Assembly (NCBI GenBank): GCA_024236415.1
Contig: JACKKN010000008.1
Coordinates: forward strand, 124,001 to 188,000
DNA length: 64,000 nt
Reading direction: 5' to 3'
From: Hyphomicrobiales bacterium
GTDB taxonomy: Bacteria; Pseudomonadota; Alphaproteobacteria; Rhodospirillales; JACKKN01
Shown: positions 48,182-57,480 of the stretch, piece by piece
How the letters are laid out: the number at the start of each line of letters is the position of its first letter
Position numbering within the stretch: position 1 is the stretch's first letter
Position numbers and translations under genes: made by a program
Notes under the pieces: generated by a model
What the model was told of the DNA's origin: nothing
The model's database searches: none
Seen by the model: the letters and a program-made list of their open reading frames with translations, nothing else

Positions 48182-49674
48182 CGGCCCGCGCCCGCCGCCG
48201 CGCGCAGCAGGGATGACCGCGCCGAACGGGCCAGGGCGGATCGCGTGGCGGCCGGCACGGCTTTGCCCAGGTGGTCGGCCAGCAGCGCCACCAGGTCCTG
48301 GCGAGGCACCTTGGCCGCGAAACGATAGGGGCGCTTGTCCTTGTCGTCCGAGGGTATCTGGATCGAATGGGGCAAGCCGGCGGCGAAGAATTTCTGGTGG
48401 CGCCGGCCCGTGCGCGGGTCGGTGATCGTCAGGGTCATGCGCTCGCCGACGACGATCGCCTGGCGCCGGGACCGCGGGTCCATGTACCGCCGCCTGGTTT
48501 CGGACCAGGTCACGGCCAGGTCGAAGGGGACGCCGGCGGCCGAGGCTTCCACCAGGGCCTCCGCCAGCTCGGCCACGTGGGCCTGCTTGCCCTTGCCGCG
48601 CGCGAGTTCTCCCAGGAGGACCGGGTCCCGGACCCGCGCCGTGGCCACCAGCCGCTCCCACGGCGGTTCGCCGACCCGGGCCGCGCGGGCCAGGGTCGCC
48701 GGGTCGGTGACGCGCCGCAGGGCCTCGGCGCGCACGGTCCAATCGGGGTCGTCGGCGGCGATGGCGCGCAGGTCGCCCTGGTCGACGACGCCGCCGGCGG
48801 CGGCGGCGCGGGTCTTGGCGTCGACCGATCCGCGCGGCGGCCCCGACCGGGCGATGACGGCCAGCTCGCGGGGATCGGTGATCCGTTTCAGCGCCGCCTG
48901 GCGGACCGAGTCGCTGTCGGTCTCCAGCACGATCCGGCGCAGCACCACGGGGTCGTCCAGGCGGTTGGTCGCGCTGGCGCGGACGCGGGTATCGACGCCG
49001 TTGTCCAGGGCCAGGCGGGCCAGGTAACCGGGATCGGTCAGCCGGTAGGCGGCGACCCGCCTGTCCATGCCCGTGGCGCCGTGGCGCGCGACCTCGTACA
49101 GGGCCGCCTGGTCGCCCGTGTCCTTGCCCCGGGCCAGCAGCGCCGTGGTGCGCTTGTTCGCCAGCCAATGGTCCATCCACTGGCGCATGCCCGGTTCCGG
49201 GTGTTCGCGGGCGATGCGCGCCAGGACCGCCGGGTCCTTGATGCGTTCCACGGCCGAGATCTGGCGGGTCCTTCCCTGGCCTTCCATGGCGATGCGCACC
49301 AGCCGCCCCTGGTCCGTGATGGACTCGATCGCCGAGAAGGGACAGGTGGAAACCCGTCCGTCGAGGGTGAGCGCGTAGGCGAACAGCAGGTCCTGGTCGG
49401 TGACCCGCTTGCAGGCCAGGTTGACCACGTCGGCGTCCTCGGCCTGGCGCACGATGCGGTCCAGCAGCCGGTTGTCGTCGATCCGGTTGACGGCGGCGAC
49501 GCGCTGCGCCCGCGGCGCCGCCGACAGGGCGACGGCGGTGTCGCGCCGCTGCTGCGCCAGGTCCGCGCGGGCGGGGGATGCCGACCCGGGTTGCGGGGGC
49601 CTTGGCGCGGAATTGCAGCCCGCCATCGACAGGGCGGCCAGCCCGATCACCACCAGGCGGGCGGCCGCGGTCAT
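48178..49674 (-). CDS. Lipoprotein with HEAT-like helical repeats (paralogue 1)
   Basis: A 498-residue lipoprotein (lipobox SMAGC) that aligns with the following gene almost throughout. Shared blocks include DLLFAYA/DLLFSYA after a CK-VTDQ segment, DPxWxVRAEALRRVTD, ERxVATARxxDxxLLGEL, LRDALVEA/LAEALVEA and the TLTITDP/TLTVTDP beta segment. It lacks the terminal repeats of its neighbour. The pair arose by tandem duplication and is translationally coupled. An upstream ATG (49695) is less likely. Confidence 0.78.
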   Translation of the reverse strand: MTAAARLVVIGLAALSMAGCNSAPRPPQPGSASPARADLAQQRRDTAVALSAAPRAQRVAAVNRIDDNRLLDRIVRQAEDADVVNLACKRVTDQDLLFAYALTLDGRVSTCPFSAIESITDQGRLVRIAMEGQGRTRQISAVERIKDPAVLARIAREHPEPGMRQWMDHWLANKRTTALLARGKDTGDQAALYEVARHGATGMDRRVAAYRLTDPGYLARLALDNGVDTRVRASATNRLDDPVVLRRIVLETDSDSVRQAALKRITDPRELAVIARSGPPRGSVDAKTRAAAAGGVVDQGDLRAIAADDPDWTVRAEALRRVTDPATLARAARVGEPPWERLVATARVRDPVLLGELARGKGKQAHVAELAEALVEASAAGVPFDLAVTWSETRRRYMDPRSRRQAIVVGERMTLTITDPRTGRRHQKFFAAGLPHSIQIPSDDKDKRPYRFAAKVPRQDLVALLADHLGKAVPAATRSALARSARSSLLRAAAGAGR

Positions 49675-49871
49675 GGCGGCGGCGCCGTCCCGCACGGGCG
49701 CCGCGCCACCGAGCCCGCCCTGTTTTCGACCATGGCCTCCCCGCCGTCTTGCCGGTGTTCGTCCGCTCGCGGCATGGTATCATTGCGCCGCGTTGCCGGA
49801 AACAGGCGGCGCGCGACAGGGGCGGCACCGATGGCGGAACGGCCGCGCCCGCAGAAGGGGGGGAAGGTCAC

Positions 49872-50183
49872 ATGCCTGCCGACGACTACGACGACGACGG
49901 TTTCGAACAGCGCCCCAACGTGCGCTGGGAGAACGACTTCGGCCCGCGCACGCCCATGTGGCAACGCTACCTCATGGCCGCCGGCGCCGTGGTCGTGGTG
50001 GGGCTGTTCCTCGGCTTCGCCCTGTTCAGCGGCCTGGGGTCGCCGCAGCGCGACGCCCCGGACGGCGGGCCCAGCGTCTGGCTGTTCCTGGTCGTCATCG
50101 CGGCGGTGGTGGTCATCGCGCTGGGCGCCGAGGGCTGGGTGCTGCGCCTGCGCCGCCGGTTCGGGCGCGGCGACCCCGAGTGA
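49872..50183 (+). CDS. Small two-helix membrane protein, hypothetical
   Basis: A 103-residue protein with an acidic N-terminus (ADDYDDDGFEQRP), two transmembrane helices (YLMAAGAVVVVGLFLGFALF and VWLFLVVIAAVVVIALGAEGWVL) and a basic C-terminus. The family is not recognised. GGGAAGG precedes the ATG, and a terminator follows. Confidence 0.65.
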   Translation: MPADDYDDDGFEQRPNVRWENDFGPRTPMWQRYLMAAGAVVVVGLFLGFALFSGLGSPQRDAPDGGPSVWLFLVVIAAVVVIALGAEGWVLRLRRRFGRGDPE

Positions 50184-50189
50184 CGCAAA

Positions 50190-50211
50190 AAGGCCCGCCG
50201 GAGCGGGCCTT
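50190..50211. terminator. Stem-loop terminator between convergent genes
   Basis: A perfect 9-base stem, AAGGCCCGC/GCGGGCCTT, with a 4-base loop. It lies between the small membrane protein gene and the convergent erpA gene and could serve both, since it has A residues on one side and T on the other. Confidence 0.7.
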
Positions 50212-50233
50212 GCATGCGCGCCGTGGAACGCCG

Positions 50234-50587
50234 TCAGACGGCGAACGAGCTGCCGCAGCCGCAGGTCGACGTGGCGTTGGGATTCTTGAGCGCGAAGTAC
50301 GAGCCGATCAGGTCCTCGACGTAGTCCAGCTCGGAGCCCTGCACCAGGTCCAGCGACATGTCGTCGACCACCACGGTCACGCCCTTGTCCGCGAACACGA
50401 TGTCGTCGTCGTTGCGCTGGTCGTCCAGGCTGAACCCGTACTGGAAGCCCGAGCAGCCGCCGCCCGAGACGGCGATGCGCAGCATGGTCTGGGGGTTGCC
50501 CTCCATCTCGGCCAGCACGCCGATGCGCTGCGCGGCGCTGTCCGTGATCGTTACCGTGCGGTCACCCGCCGTGGCGCCGTCAGGCAT
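50234..50587 (-). CDS. erpA: Iron-sulfur cluster insertion protein ErpA (A-type carrier)
   Basis: A 117-residue A-type Fe-S carrier with the three conserved cysteines in GGGCSGFQY and STCGCGSSF. It passes Fe-S clusters to apo-enzymes. ErpA is favoured over IscA because of its position beside dgt-argS, as is usual in Rhodospirillales. The ATG at 50587 gives the normal length. Confidence 0.9.
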   Translation of the reverse strand: MPDGATAGDRTVTITDSAAQRIGVLAEMEGNPQTMLRIAVSGGGCSGFQYGFSLDDQRNDDDIVFADKGVTVVVDDMSLDLVQGSELDYVEDLIGSYFALKNPNATSTCGCGSSFAV

Positions 50588-50751
50588 GGTCCACCTCGTT
50601 CCCAATGTCGGCCGACGCCATGGCGGCGTCGGACCGAGTGTAACACGTTCCACCCCCTATGTAAGCCGCGGCCGGCGTTTGTCAATCGCGGCGCCGGCGC
50701 CATCGCCGTTCCGCCGTTGCCTGCGGCGCGGCGGACGGGTAGTTTCCCCCC

Positions 50752-51948
50752 ATGACCCGATTCCCGCCGCGCGAAGAGCATCTGGCGCCCTATGCCTGCC
50801 GGTCCGACGAGAGCCGCGGGCGCCTGTGCGACGAGCCGGAGAGCGCCACCCGCGGCCGGTTCCAGCGCGACCGCGACCGCATCATCCACTCGGCCGCCTT
50901 CCGCCGCCTGGAATACAAGACCCAGGTCTTCGTCAACCACGAGGGCGACTTCTTCCGCACCCGCCTGACCCACAGCCTGGAGGTCAGCCAGATCGCGCGC
51001 TCGGTGTGCCGGTCCCTGAACCTGAACGAGGACCTGGCCGAGGCCCTGGCCCTGGCCCACGACGTCGGCCACCCGCCGTTCGGCCACGCCGGCGAGGACG
51101 CCCTGAAGGACTCCATGCACGGCTTCGGCGGCTTCGACCACAACGCCCAGAGCCTGCGCGTGGTGACCAAGCTGGAGGCGCGGTACGCCGACTTCGACGG
51201 CCTGAACCTGACCTGGGAAACCCTGGAAGGTGTGGTCAAGCACAACGGTCCCCTGGTGCGCGGGGCGGGCGGCGACCTGCCGCGCGCCATCGCCGACTAC
51301 ATGGCCGCCGGCGGCATGGACCTGGAGCTGGACACCTTCGCCGGGGCCGAGGCCCAGGTGGCGGCCCTGGCCGACGACGTGGCCTACAACAACCACGACA
51401 TCGACGACGGCCTGCGCGCCGGCCTGTTCACGGTCGCCGACCTGGACGGCCTGCCCCTGGTGGGACGGGTCTTCGCCGAGGTGCGCAAGACCTATCCGGG
51501 CCTGGACGACTCGCGCCTGATCCACGAGGCGGTGCGGCGCATCTTCGGCACCATGGTCGGCGACCTGCTGGCCGAGACCGAGTCGCGCCTGCGCGACGCG
51601 GCGCCCCGGACCCCCGACGACGTGCGCCGCCTGGGCGCACCGGTGGCCGCCTTCTCGGACGGCATGCGGGAAAACGAGCGCGCCCTGAAAAACTTCCTTT
51701 TCGAAAACATGTACCGGCATTACAAGCTGAACCGCATGACCAGCAAGGCGCGGCGCGTGGTCAAGGACCTGTTCGCCCTGCTGGTCGCGGAGCCCGAATG
51801 CCTGCCCACCGAATGGCGGGGCCGGGCCGAGGGCCCCAACTCCGTCGCCACGGCGCAGCTGGTCGCCGACTACATCGCCGGCATGACCGACCGCGCCGCC
51901 CTGGACGAATACCGCCTGCTGTTCGACGTGCAAGCCAGAATATCATGA
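50752..51948 (+). CDS. dgt: Deoxyguanosinetriphosphate triphosphohydrolase-like protein
   Basis: A 398-residue HD-domain dNTPase. It starts with SRGRLCDEPESATRGRFQRDRDRIIHSAAFRRLEYKTQVF and carries the HD motif set RLTHSLEV, LAHDVGHPPFGHAGE and FDHNAQSLRVV. It cleaves dNTPs to the nucleoside and tripolyphosphate and helps balance pools. Its stop overlaps the argS start (ATGA). Confidence 0.94.
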   Translation: MTRFPPREEHLAPYACRSDESRGRLCDEPESATRGRFQRDRDRIIHSAAFRRLEYKTQVFVNHEGDFFRTRLTHSLEVSQIARSVCRSLNLNEDLAEALALAHDVGHPPFGHAGEDALKDSMHGFGGFDHNAQSLRVVTKLEARYADFDGLNLTWETLEGVVKHNGPLVRGAGGDLPRAIADYMAAGGMDLELDTFAGAEAQVAALADDVAYNNHDIDDGLRAGLFTVADLDGLPLVGRVFAEVRKTYPGLDDSRLIHEAVRRIFGTMVGDLLAETESRLRDAAPRTPDDVRRLGAPVAAFSDGMRENERALKNFLFENMYRHYKLNRMTSKARRVVKDLFALLVAEPECLPTEWRGRAEGPNSVATAQLVADYIAGMTDRAALDEYRLLFDVQARIS

Positions 51949-53699
51949 ACCTTTTTCAGCATTTTCGCGCAGAACTCATTCAGATCATCGATGACTTGTG
52001 CCGCTCGGGCGCCCTGCCGGCGGACCTGGACACGGCCCGCGTGGCGGTCGAGCCGCCGCGCGATCCCGGCCACGGCGACATGGCCACCAACGCCGCCATG
52101 GTACTGGCCAAGGCCGCCGGCGCCCGGCCCCGCGACCTGGCCGAGACGCTGGCCGCCGGCCTGCGCGGCCTGGACGCGATCCGCGAGGTCGAGGTGGCCG
52201 GCCCCGGCTTCATCAACATGCGCCTGGGCGACTCGTTCTGGCGCGACCGCCTGCGCGAGATCCTGGCGGCGGGGCGGGCCTATGGCGAGTCCGGCCTGGG
52301 GGCGGGGCAGGCGGTGAACGTGGAGTTCGTGTCGGCCAACCCCACGGGCCCCATGCACGTGGGCCACGGCCGCGGCGCCGTGGTCGGCGACGCCCTGGCC
52401 TCCCTGCTGGCCAAGGCCGGCTTCCTGGTGACCCGCGAGTACTACATCAACGACGCCGGCGCCCAGGTCGAGGCTTTGGCGCGGTCCCTGCACCTGCGCT
52501 ACCGCGAGGCCCTGGGCGAGGCGGTGGGCGAATTCCCCGACGGACTCTATCCCGGCGACTACCTGGTGGCCCCGGCCCGGGCCCTGGCCGAGGCCGACGG
52601 TGACGCCTGGCTGGGCCGGGACGAGGGCGACTGGCTGGAACCCTTCCGCGCCTACGCCGTGGCCGCCATGATGGACCTGATCCGCGACGACCTGGCGGCC
52701 CTGGGGGTGACCTTCGACCGCTTCAGTTCCGAGCGTGCGCTGGTCCAGGCCGGCGGGGTGGACGCGGCCCTGGCCGAGCTGCAGGACCGCGGGCTGATCT
52801 ACGACGGCGTGCTGGAGCCGCCCAAGGGCAAGACCCCCGAAGACTGGGAGCCGCGCCAGCAGACCTTGTTCCGGGCCACGGACTTCGGCGACGACGTGGA
52901 CCGGCCGGTGCGCAAGTCGGATGGGTCGTGGACCTACTTCGCCACCGACATGGCCTACCACCTGGACAAGTTCCGGCGCGGCTACGCCACCATGATCGAC
53001 GTCTGGGGCGCCGACCACGGCGGCTACGTCAAGCGCATGGCGGCGGCGGTCAAGGCCCTGACCGAGGGCCGCGGCGAGCTGGACGTCAAGCTGTGCCAGA
53101 TGGTCAACCTGTTGGACGGCGGCGCGCCGGTGAAGATGTCCAAGCGGGCCGGCACCTTCGTCACCCTGCGCGACGTCATCGACCAGGTCGGCAAGGACGT
53201 GGTGCGCTTCATCATGCTGACCCGCAAGAACGACGCCCACCTGGACTTCGACCTCAAGGCGGTGACCGAGCAGTCGCGCGAGAACCCGGTTTTCTACGTG
53301 CAGTACGCCCATGCCCGCATCTGTTCGGTGATGCGCCACGCCGCCGACGCCTTTCCCGACGCCGACCTGTCGCCGGATGCCCTGGCCGCGGCGCCGCTGG
53401 ACCGCCTGGCCGATCCGGCCGAACTGGCCCTGGTGCGGACCATGGCCGGCTGGCCGCGCCTGGTGGAGAGCGCCGCCGAGGCCCACGAGCCGCACCGAGT
53501 CGCCTATTTTTTGGATGAGGTGGCGACTCAGTTCCACATGTTGTGGAACAAGGGCAAGGACGACGCGAGCCTTAGATTCATTGCCCTAGAAGACCGGGAC
53601 CTGACCCTGGCCCGGCTGGCCTTGATCCAGGCCACCGCTTTCGTGCTAGCCTCGGGCCTTGACGTGTTCGGCGTGCAACCGGTCGAGGAATTGCGGTGA
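51945..53699 (+). CDS. argS: Arginine--tRNA ligase
   Basis: A 584-residue class I aminoacyl-tRNA synthetase. It has an N-terminal Arg-S-specific domain, the HIGH-type motif NPTGPMHVGHGRG near residue 135, the KMSKS-type loop VKMSKRAGTF near residue 400 and a C-terminal DALR anticodon-binding domain. It is coupled to dgt upstream and the SPOR protein downstream by overlaps. Confidence 0.97.
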   Translation: MNLFQHFRAELIQIIDDLCRSGALPADLDTARVAVEPPRDPGHGDMATNAAMVLAKAAGARPRDLAETLAAGLRGLDAIREVEVAGPGFINMRLGDSFWRDRLREILAAGRAYGESGLGAGQAVNVEFVSANPTGPMHVGHGRGAVVGDALASLLAKAGFLVTREYYINDAGAQVEALARSLHLRYREALGEAVGEFPDGLYPGDYLVAPARALAEADGDAWLGRDEGDWLEPFRAYAVAAMMDLIRDDLAALGVTFDRFSSERALVQAGGVDAALAELQDRGLIYDGVLEPPKGKTPEDWEPRQQTLFRATDFGDDVDRPVRKSDGSWTYFATDMAYHLDKFRRGYATMIDVWGADHGGYVKRMAAAVKALTEGRGELDVKLCQMVNLLDGGAPVKMSKRAGTFVTLRDVIDQVGKDVVRFIMLTRKNDAHLDFDLKAVTEQSRENPVFYVQYAHARICSVMRHAADAFPDADLSPDALAAAPLDRLADPAELALVRTMAGWPRLVESAAEAHEPHRVAYFLDEVATQFHMLWNKGKDDASLRFIALEDRDLTLARLALIQATAFVLASGLDVFGVQPVEELR

Positions 53700-54904
53700 T
53701 GGGCAGCCTGCCCGTTGACCTGAACGAAATCGCGCCCACGGCGCCGGAGTTCGAGGAACACCGGCGGCCCGTGCGCCGGCCCTGGCTGACCTGGGGCGCG
53801 GTCGGGTTCCTGGTGGTCGCCTCGGCCGGTGCCGGCTGGTACATGGCCGGCACCCGCTTCGTCGCCGAGACCGGCGGCGGCGTGCCGGTGGTGCGCGCCG
53901 ACCCGTCGCCCATCAAGACGCGCCCCGACGACCCCGGCGGCACCAAGGTGCCGGACCGCGACAAGCTGGTCTATGGCCGCCTGCAGGGCCACGCCAGCCC
54001 GACCCGGGTCGAGCGCATGCTGCCGCCGCCCGAGGCGCCGCAGCCCCTGAGCGAGCTGGAGACGGCCGCCGGCCACCCGGTCCCGGCCGACGGGGCCGCC
54101 GCCCAGCCGGCACCCATGGATTCGGCCCCCATGGGCCCGGCCCCCATGGACCCGGCCCGCGCCGCGCCGCCGCCGCCCCCGCCGCCGCCCGACACGGCGG
54201 CCGAGGCCGACGCCCGGCCGGAAAGCCTGCTGCCGCCGCGGACCACCTCGCCGGTGGTGCGCGCCAGCCTGGAGCGGCCGCCCCGGACCATGGCCGAGCT
54301 GGTGTCGGCCACGGTGGACGGGGACGCGCCCCCACCCGCCGCCAAGCCCGCCGCCAAGCCCGCCGCCAGGAAATCCGCGCCGTCGGATAGCGCGCCCGAG
54401 AAATCCGCCGCGGCCGACCCGGCGGAGAAGGCCGTGACCGTGGCCAAGGCCGAGCCGACCGTCTCCGCCGCGCCGCCGCCACCCCCGCCGCCGCCCGCCG
54501 AGGCCCGGGAAGTGGCCAAGGACCAGGCCAAGGACGCGGTCCAGGAGGTGGCCAAGGCCGACCCGGCGCCGGCGCCACCGGCCAAGCCCGCCCCCGCCGC
54601 CGCCACCCAGCCGACCACCCAGCCGACCACCCAGCCGATCACTGGCACCGACGGCTTCCGCATCCAGATCGCCGCCGTGCGCTCGGCCGACTCGGCGGCG
54701 CGGGAATGGGCCCGCCTGCAGAAGAAGCACGCCGACCTGCTGGGCGGGCTGACGTCGATGGTCGAGAAGGCCGACCTGGGCAAGAAGGGGGTCTACTACC
54801 GCCTGCGCGCCGGCGTGCTGCCCCAGGAGGCGGCGGCCAAGGACCTGTGCGCGGCCCTGAAACTGCGCAAGGTCGGCTGCATCGTGGTCCGTAAGGGCTC
54901 CTAG
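53699..54904 (+). CDS. SPOR domain-containing membrane protein
   Basis: A 401-residue inner-membrane protein. It has a short cytoplasmic N-terminus, one transmembrane helix (LTWGAVGFLVVASAGAGWYMAG, about 28-50), a long periplasmic alanine-proline-lysine-rich linker with a TTQP repeat, and a C-terminal SPOR domain (FRIQIAAVRSADSAAREW...VVRKGS). SPOR domains bind denuded glycan strands at the division septum. A GTG at 53696 is an alternative start that would overlap the argS stop. Confidence 0.88.
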   Translation: MGSLPVDLNEIAPTAPEFEEHRRPVRRPWLTWGAVGFLVVASAGAGWYMAGTRFVAETGGGVPVVRADPSPIKTRPDDPGGTKVPDRDKLVYGRLQGHASPTRVERMLPPPEAPQPLSELETAAGHPVPADGAAAQPAPMDSAPMGPAPMDPARAAPPPPPPPPDTAAEADARPESLLPPRTTSPVVRASLERPPRTMAELVSATVDGDAPPPAAKPAAKPAARKSAPSDSAPEKSAAADPAEKAVTVAKAEPTVSAAPPPPPPPPAEAREVAKDQAKDAVQEVAKADPAPAPPAKPAPAAATQPTTQPTTQPITGTDGFRIQIAAVRSADSAAREWARLQKKHADLLGGLTSMVEKADLGKKGVYYRLRAGVLPQEAAAKDLCAALKLRKVGCIVVRKGS

Positions 54905-54905
54905 G

Positions 54906-55940
54906 GTGGCCGCACCTTCCGCGAAGGCCCCGCTGGCGGCGGTCCTGGGCTGCGCCGGCCCGCGCCTGGACGGCGACGAGCGCCGCTTCTTCCGCGACGC
55001 CGACCCCCTGGGCTTCATCCTGTTCCAGCGCAACTGCCAGGACCCGGACCAGGTCCGCGCCCTGGTGGCCGACCTGCGCGACGCGGTGGGCCGCGCCGAT
55101 GCCCCGGTGCTGATCGACCAGGAGGGCGGCCGCGTCGCCCGCCTGAAGCCGCCGCACTGGCGCGCCGCGCCGCCGGCCGCCGACTTCTGCCGCCTGTTCA
55201 AGCGCGACCCCGACCGGGGGGTCGAGGCCATGGCCCTGAATGCCCGCCTGCTGGCCGCCGAGCTGGCCGACCTGGGCATCACCGTCGACTGCGCCCCGGT
55301 GCTGGACCTGCCGCGCCCCGACGGCGACCCGGTGATCGGCGACCGGGCCTGCGGCGACACACCCGAGACGGCGGCCCTGCTGGGCCGCACCCAGGCCGAG
55401 GGGCTGATGGCCGGCGGCGTGCTGCCGGTGATCAAGCACGTGCCCGGCCACGGCCGCGCCACGGTGGACAGCCACGCCGCCCTGCCGGTGGTGCGCGCGC
55501 CCCGGAGCGAGCTGGAGGCCACCGACTTCGCCCCCTTCAAGGCCCTGGCCGACATGCCCTGGGCCATGACCGCGCACGTGGTCTACACGGCCATCGACCC
55601 GGACCGGCCGGCGACCCTGTCGCCCGAGGTCATCGCCGACGTGATCCGCGGCCACATGGGGTTCGACGGGGTGCTGGTGTCCGACGACCTGTCCATGGGC
55701 GCCCTCAGCGGCGGCCTGGGCAACCGGGCCGGCGACTGCCTGGCCGCCGGCTGCGACCTGGCCCTGCACTGCAACGGCGACAGGACCGAGATGGCGGCGG
55801 TGGCGGCCGGATGCCGGCCCCTGGACGCGGCCGGTCTGGCGCGGGTGGCGCGCGGCGCCGCGCGGCTGCCCGGCGCGCCGGCGCCATTTGACCGGGACGC
55901 CGCCGCCCGCCGCCTGGCGGCCCTGCTGGAGGCGGCATGA
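54906..55940 (+). CDS. nagZ: Beta-N-acetylhexosaminidase
   Basis: A 344-residue glycoside hydrolase family 3 enzyme. It has PLGFILFQRNCQDPDQV, LIDQEGGRVARLK, the catalytic-loop KHVPGHGRATVDSH and the nucleophile aspartate in VSDDLSMGAL. It removes GlcNAc from muropeptides during cell-wall recycling in the cytoplasm. The start is GTG one base after the SPOR gene. The stop overlaps the next gene by ATGA. Confidence 0.95.
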   Translation: MAAPSAKAPLAAVLGCAGPRLDGDERRFFRDADPLGFILFQRNCQDPDQVRALVADLRDAVGRADAPVLIDQEGGRVARLKPPHWRAAPPAADFCRLFKRDPDRGVEAMALNARLLAAELADLGITVDCAPVLDLPRPDGDPVIGDRACGDTPETAALLGRTQAEGLMAGGVLPVIKHVPGHGRATVDSHAALPVVRAPRSELEATDFAPFKALADMPWAMTAHVVYTAIDPDRPATLSPEVIADVIRGHMGFDGVLVSDDLSMGALSGGLGNRAGDCLAAGCDLALHCNGDRTEMAAVAAGCRPLDAAGLARVARGAARLPGAPAPFDRDAAARRLAALLEAA

Positions 55941-56620
55941 ACCTGCAATCCATGGCCCTGACCGCCTCGGTCTGGGCGATCCCGGTGCTGCTGGCCGTGA
56001 CCCTGCACGAGGCCGCCCACGGCTGGGCCGCCTGGCGCCTGGGCGACGACACGGCCAAGCGCCTGGGGCGGGTCACCTTCAACCCGTTCCGGCACATCGA
56101 CCTGTTCGGCACCATCCTGCTGCCGGCCCTGCTGCTGCTGGCCTCCGGCGGCCAGGCCATGTTCGGCTTCGCCAAGCCGGTGCCGGTGAACTTCGCCCGC
56201 CTGCGCAACCCGCGCCGCGACATGGTCCTGGTGGCAGCCGCCGGCCCCGGAATCAACCTGCTGCTGGCGGTGGCGGCGGGGCTGCTGTTCCACCTGGTCA
56301 ACCTGCTGCCGGCCGAGGCGCAGCGCTGGGTGTTCTTCAACCTGATGAACCTGATGGCCTTCAACCTGATCATCGGGGTGTTCAACATGCTGCCCATCCC
56401 GCCGCTGGACGGCGGCCGGGTGGCCGTGGGCCTGTTGCCCTTTCCCCTGGCCGTGCGATTGGCGCGGCTGGAGCGTTTTGGTATCTTCATCGTCCTGGGC
56501 GGGCTGTTCCTGGTGCCCTTCATCGGCAGCCGGCTGGGCATGGACCTGGACCTGTTCACGCCGCTGATCCTGGTCCCGGCCCAGTTCCTGCAGACCCTGA
56601 TCTTCGCGCTGGTGGGATGA
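55937..56620 (+). CDS. Site-2 protease family (M50) membrane metalloprotease
   Basis: A 227-residue polytopic protein with the zinc motif TLHEAAHGWAAW near residue 25 and the second motif FNMLPIPPLDGGRV near residue 155, on membrane helices. It may cleave membrane-embedded substrates such as anti-sigma factors, but the substrate is unknown. It overlaps nagZ and scpA by 4 bases on each side. Confidence 0.92.
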   Translation: MNLQSMALTASVWAIPVLLAVTLHEAAHGWAAWRLGDDTAKRLGRVTFNPFRHIDLFGTILLPALLLLASGGQAMFGFAKPVPVNFARLRNPRRDMVLVAAAGPGINLLLAVAAGLLFHLVNLLPAEAQRWVFFNLMNLMAFNLIIGVFNMLPIPPLDGGRVAVGLLPFPLAVRLARLERFGIFIVLGGLFLVPFIGSRLGMDLDLFTPLILVPAQFLQTLIFALVG

Positions 56621-57480
56621 CGGCGGCCATGGCGGTGGACAATTCCGGCTTCGAACTGGTGGTCGACAACCCGCCCGGCGCGGCCGAGGCCTTCGTCGTC
56701 GACCTGGACGGGTTCGAGGGCCCCATCGACATGCTGCTGGCCATGGCCCGGGACCAGAAGGTGGACCTGGCCCACATCTCGATCCTGGAGCTGGCCGACC
56801 AGTACCTGGCCTTCGTGGTCGAGGCGCGCAAGCGTAACCTGGAGCTGGCCGCCGACTACCTGGTCATGGCGGCCTGGCTGGCCTACCTGAAGTCGCGCCT
56901 GTTGCTGCCGGACCTGGAGGCCGAGGACGAGCCCACGGGCGAGGAGATGGCCGCCGCCCTGCAGTTCCAGATGGCCCGCCTGGCGGCCATGCAGAAGGTC
57001 GGCGCGCGGCTGATGGCGCGGCCGCGCCTGGGCCAGGACTTTTTCCACCGCGGCGACCCCGAGCGGTTCCTGGCCGACACCCAGACCGTGTTCGAGGTCA
57101 CCCTCTATGACCTGCTGAAGGCCTACGGCGGCCAGCTCAACCGGGCCAAGCCCGAGACCCTGCGCATCGAGCAGTTCGAACTGTTCACCGTCGACGACGC
57201 CCTGCAGCGCCTGCGCCGGGTGCTGGGCAGCACGCCGGACTGGTCCAGCCTGGAACAGTTCCTGCCCGACGAGTTCCACGCCGGCACCCTGAGCCCGGTG
57301 GTGGCGCGCTCGGCCCTGGCGTCGACCTTCACGGCGACCCTGGAGATGGCCCGCGAGGGCAAGCTGCGCCTGCGCCAGGGCGAGACCTTCGGGCCCATCT
57401 ACGTCAAGGCGGCCACGGGCGAGCCCCACGCCGCCGGCGGCGCCGACAACGCCACGGATTCGGGACAGACGGAAGAATGA
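56617..57480 (+). CDS. scpA: Segregation and condensation protein A
   Basis: A 287-residue kleisin subunit of the SMC-ScpAB condensin. The N-terminal domain has FVVDLDGFEGPIDMLLAMARDQKVDLAHISILELADQYLAF and DYLVMAAWLAYLKSRLLLP, and the C-terminal winged helix is near 200-270. It bridges SMC heads and binds ScpB, whose gene overlaps its stop by ATGA. Confidence 0.96.
   Translation: MTAAMAVDNSGFELVVDNPPGAAEAFVVDLDGFEGPIDMLLAMARDQKVDLAHISILELADQYLAFVVEARKRNLELAADYLVMAAWLAYLKSRLLLPDLEAEDEPTGEEMAAALQFQMARLAAMQKVGARLMARPRLGQDFFHRGDPERFLADTQTVFEVTLYDLLKAYGGQLNRAKPETLRIEQFELFTVDDALQRLRRVLGSTPDWSSLEQFLPDEFHAGTLSPVVARSALASTFTATLEMAREGKLRLRQGETFGPIYVKAATGEPHAAGGADNATDSGQTEE

Noticed and set aside
46406..49828. 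A single 1,140-codon open frame on the minus strand covering both repeat lipoproteins
   Set aside because: Only its lower part (46406-48181) is real. The upstream part is an out-of-frame shadow of the first lipoprotein, whose own frame has a signal peptide, lipobox and repeats matching its paralogue.
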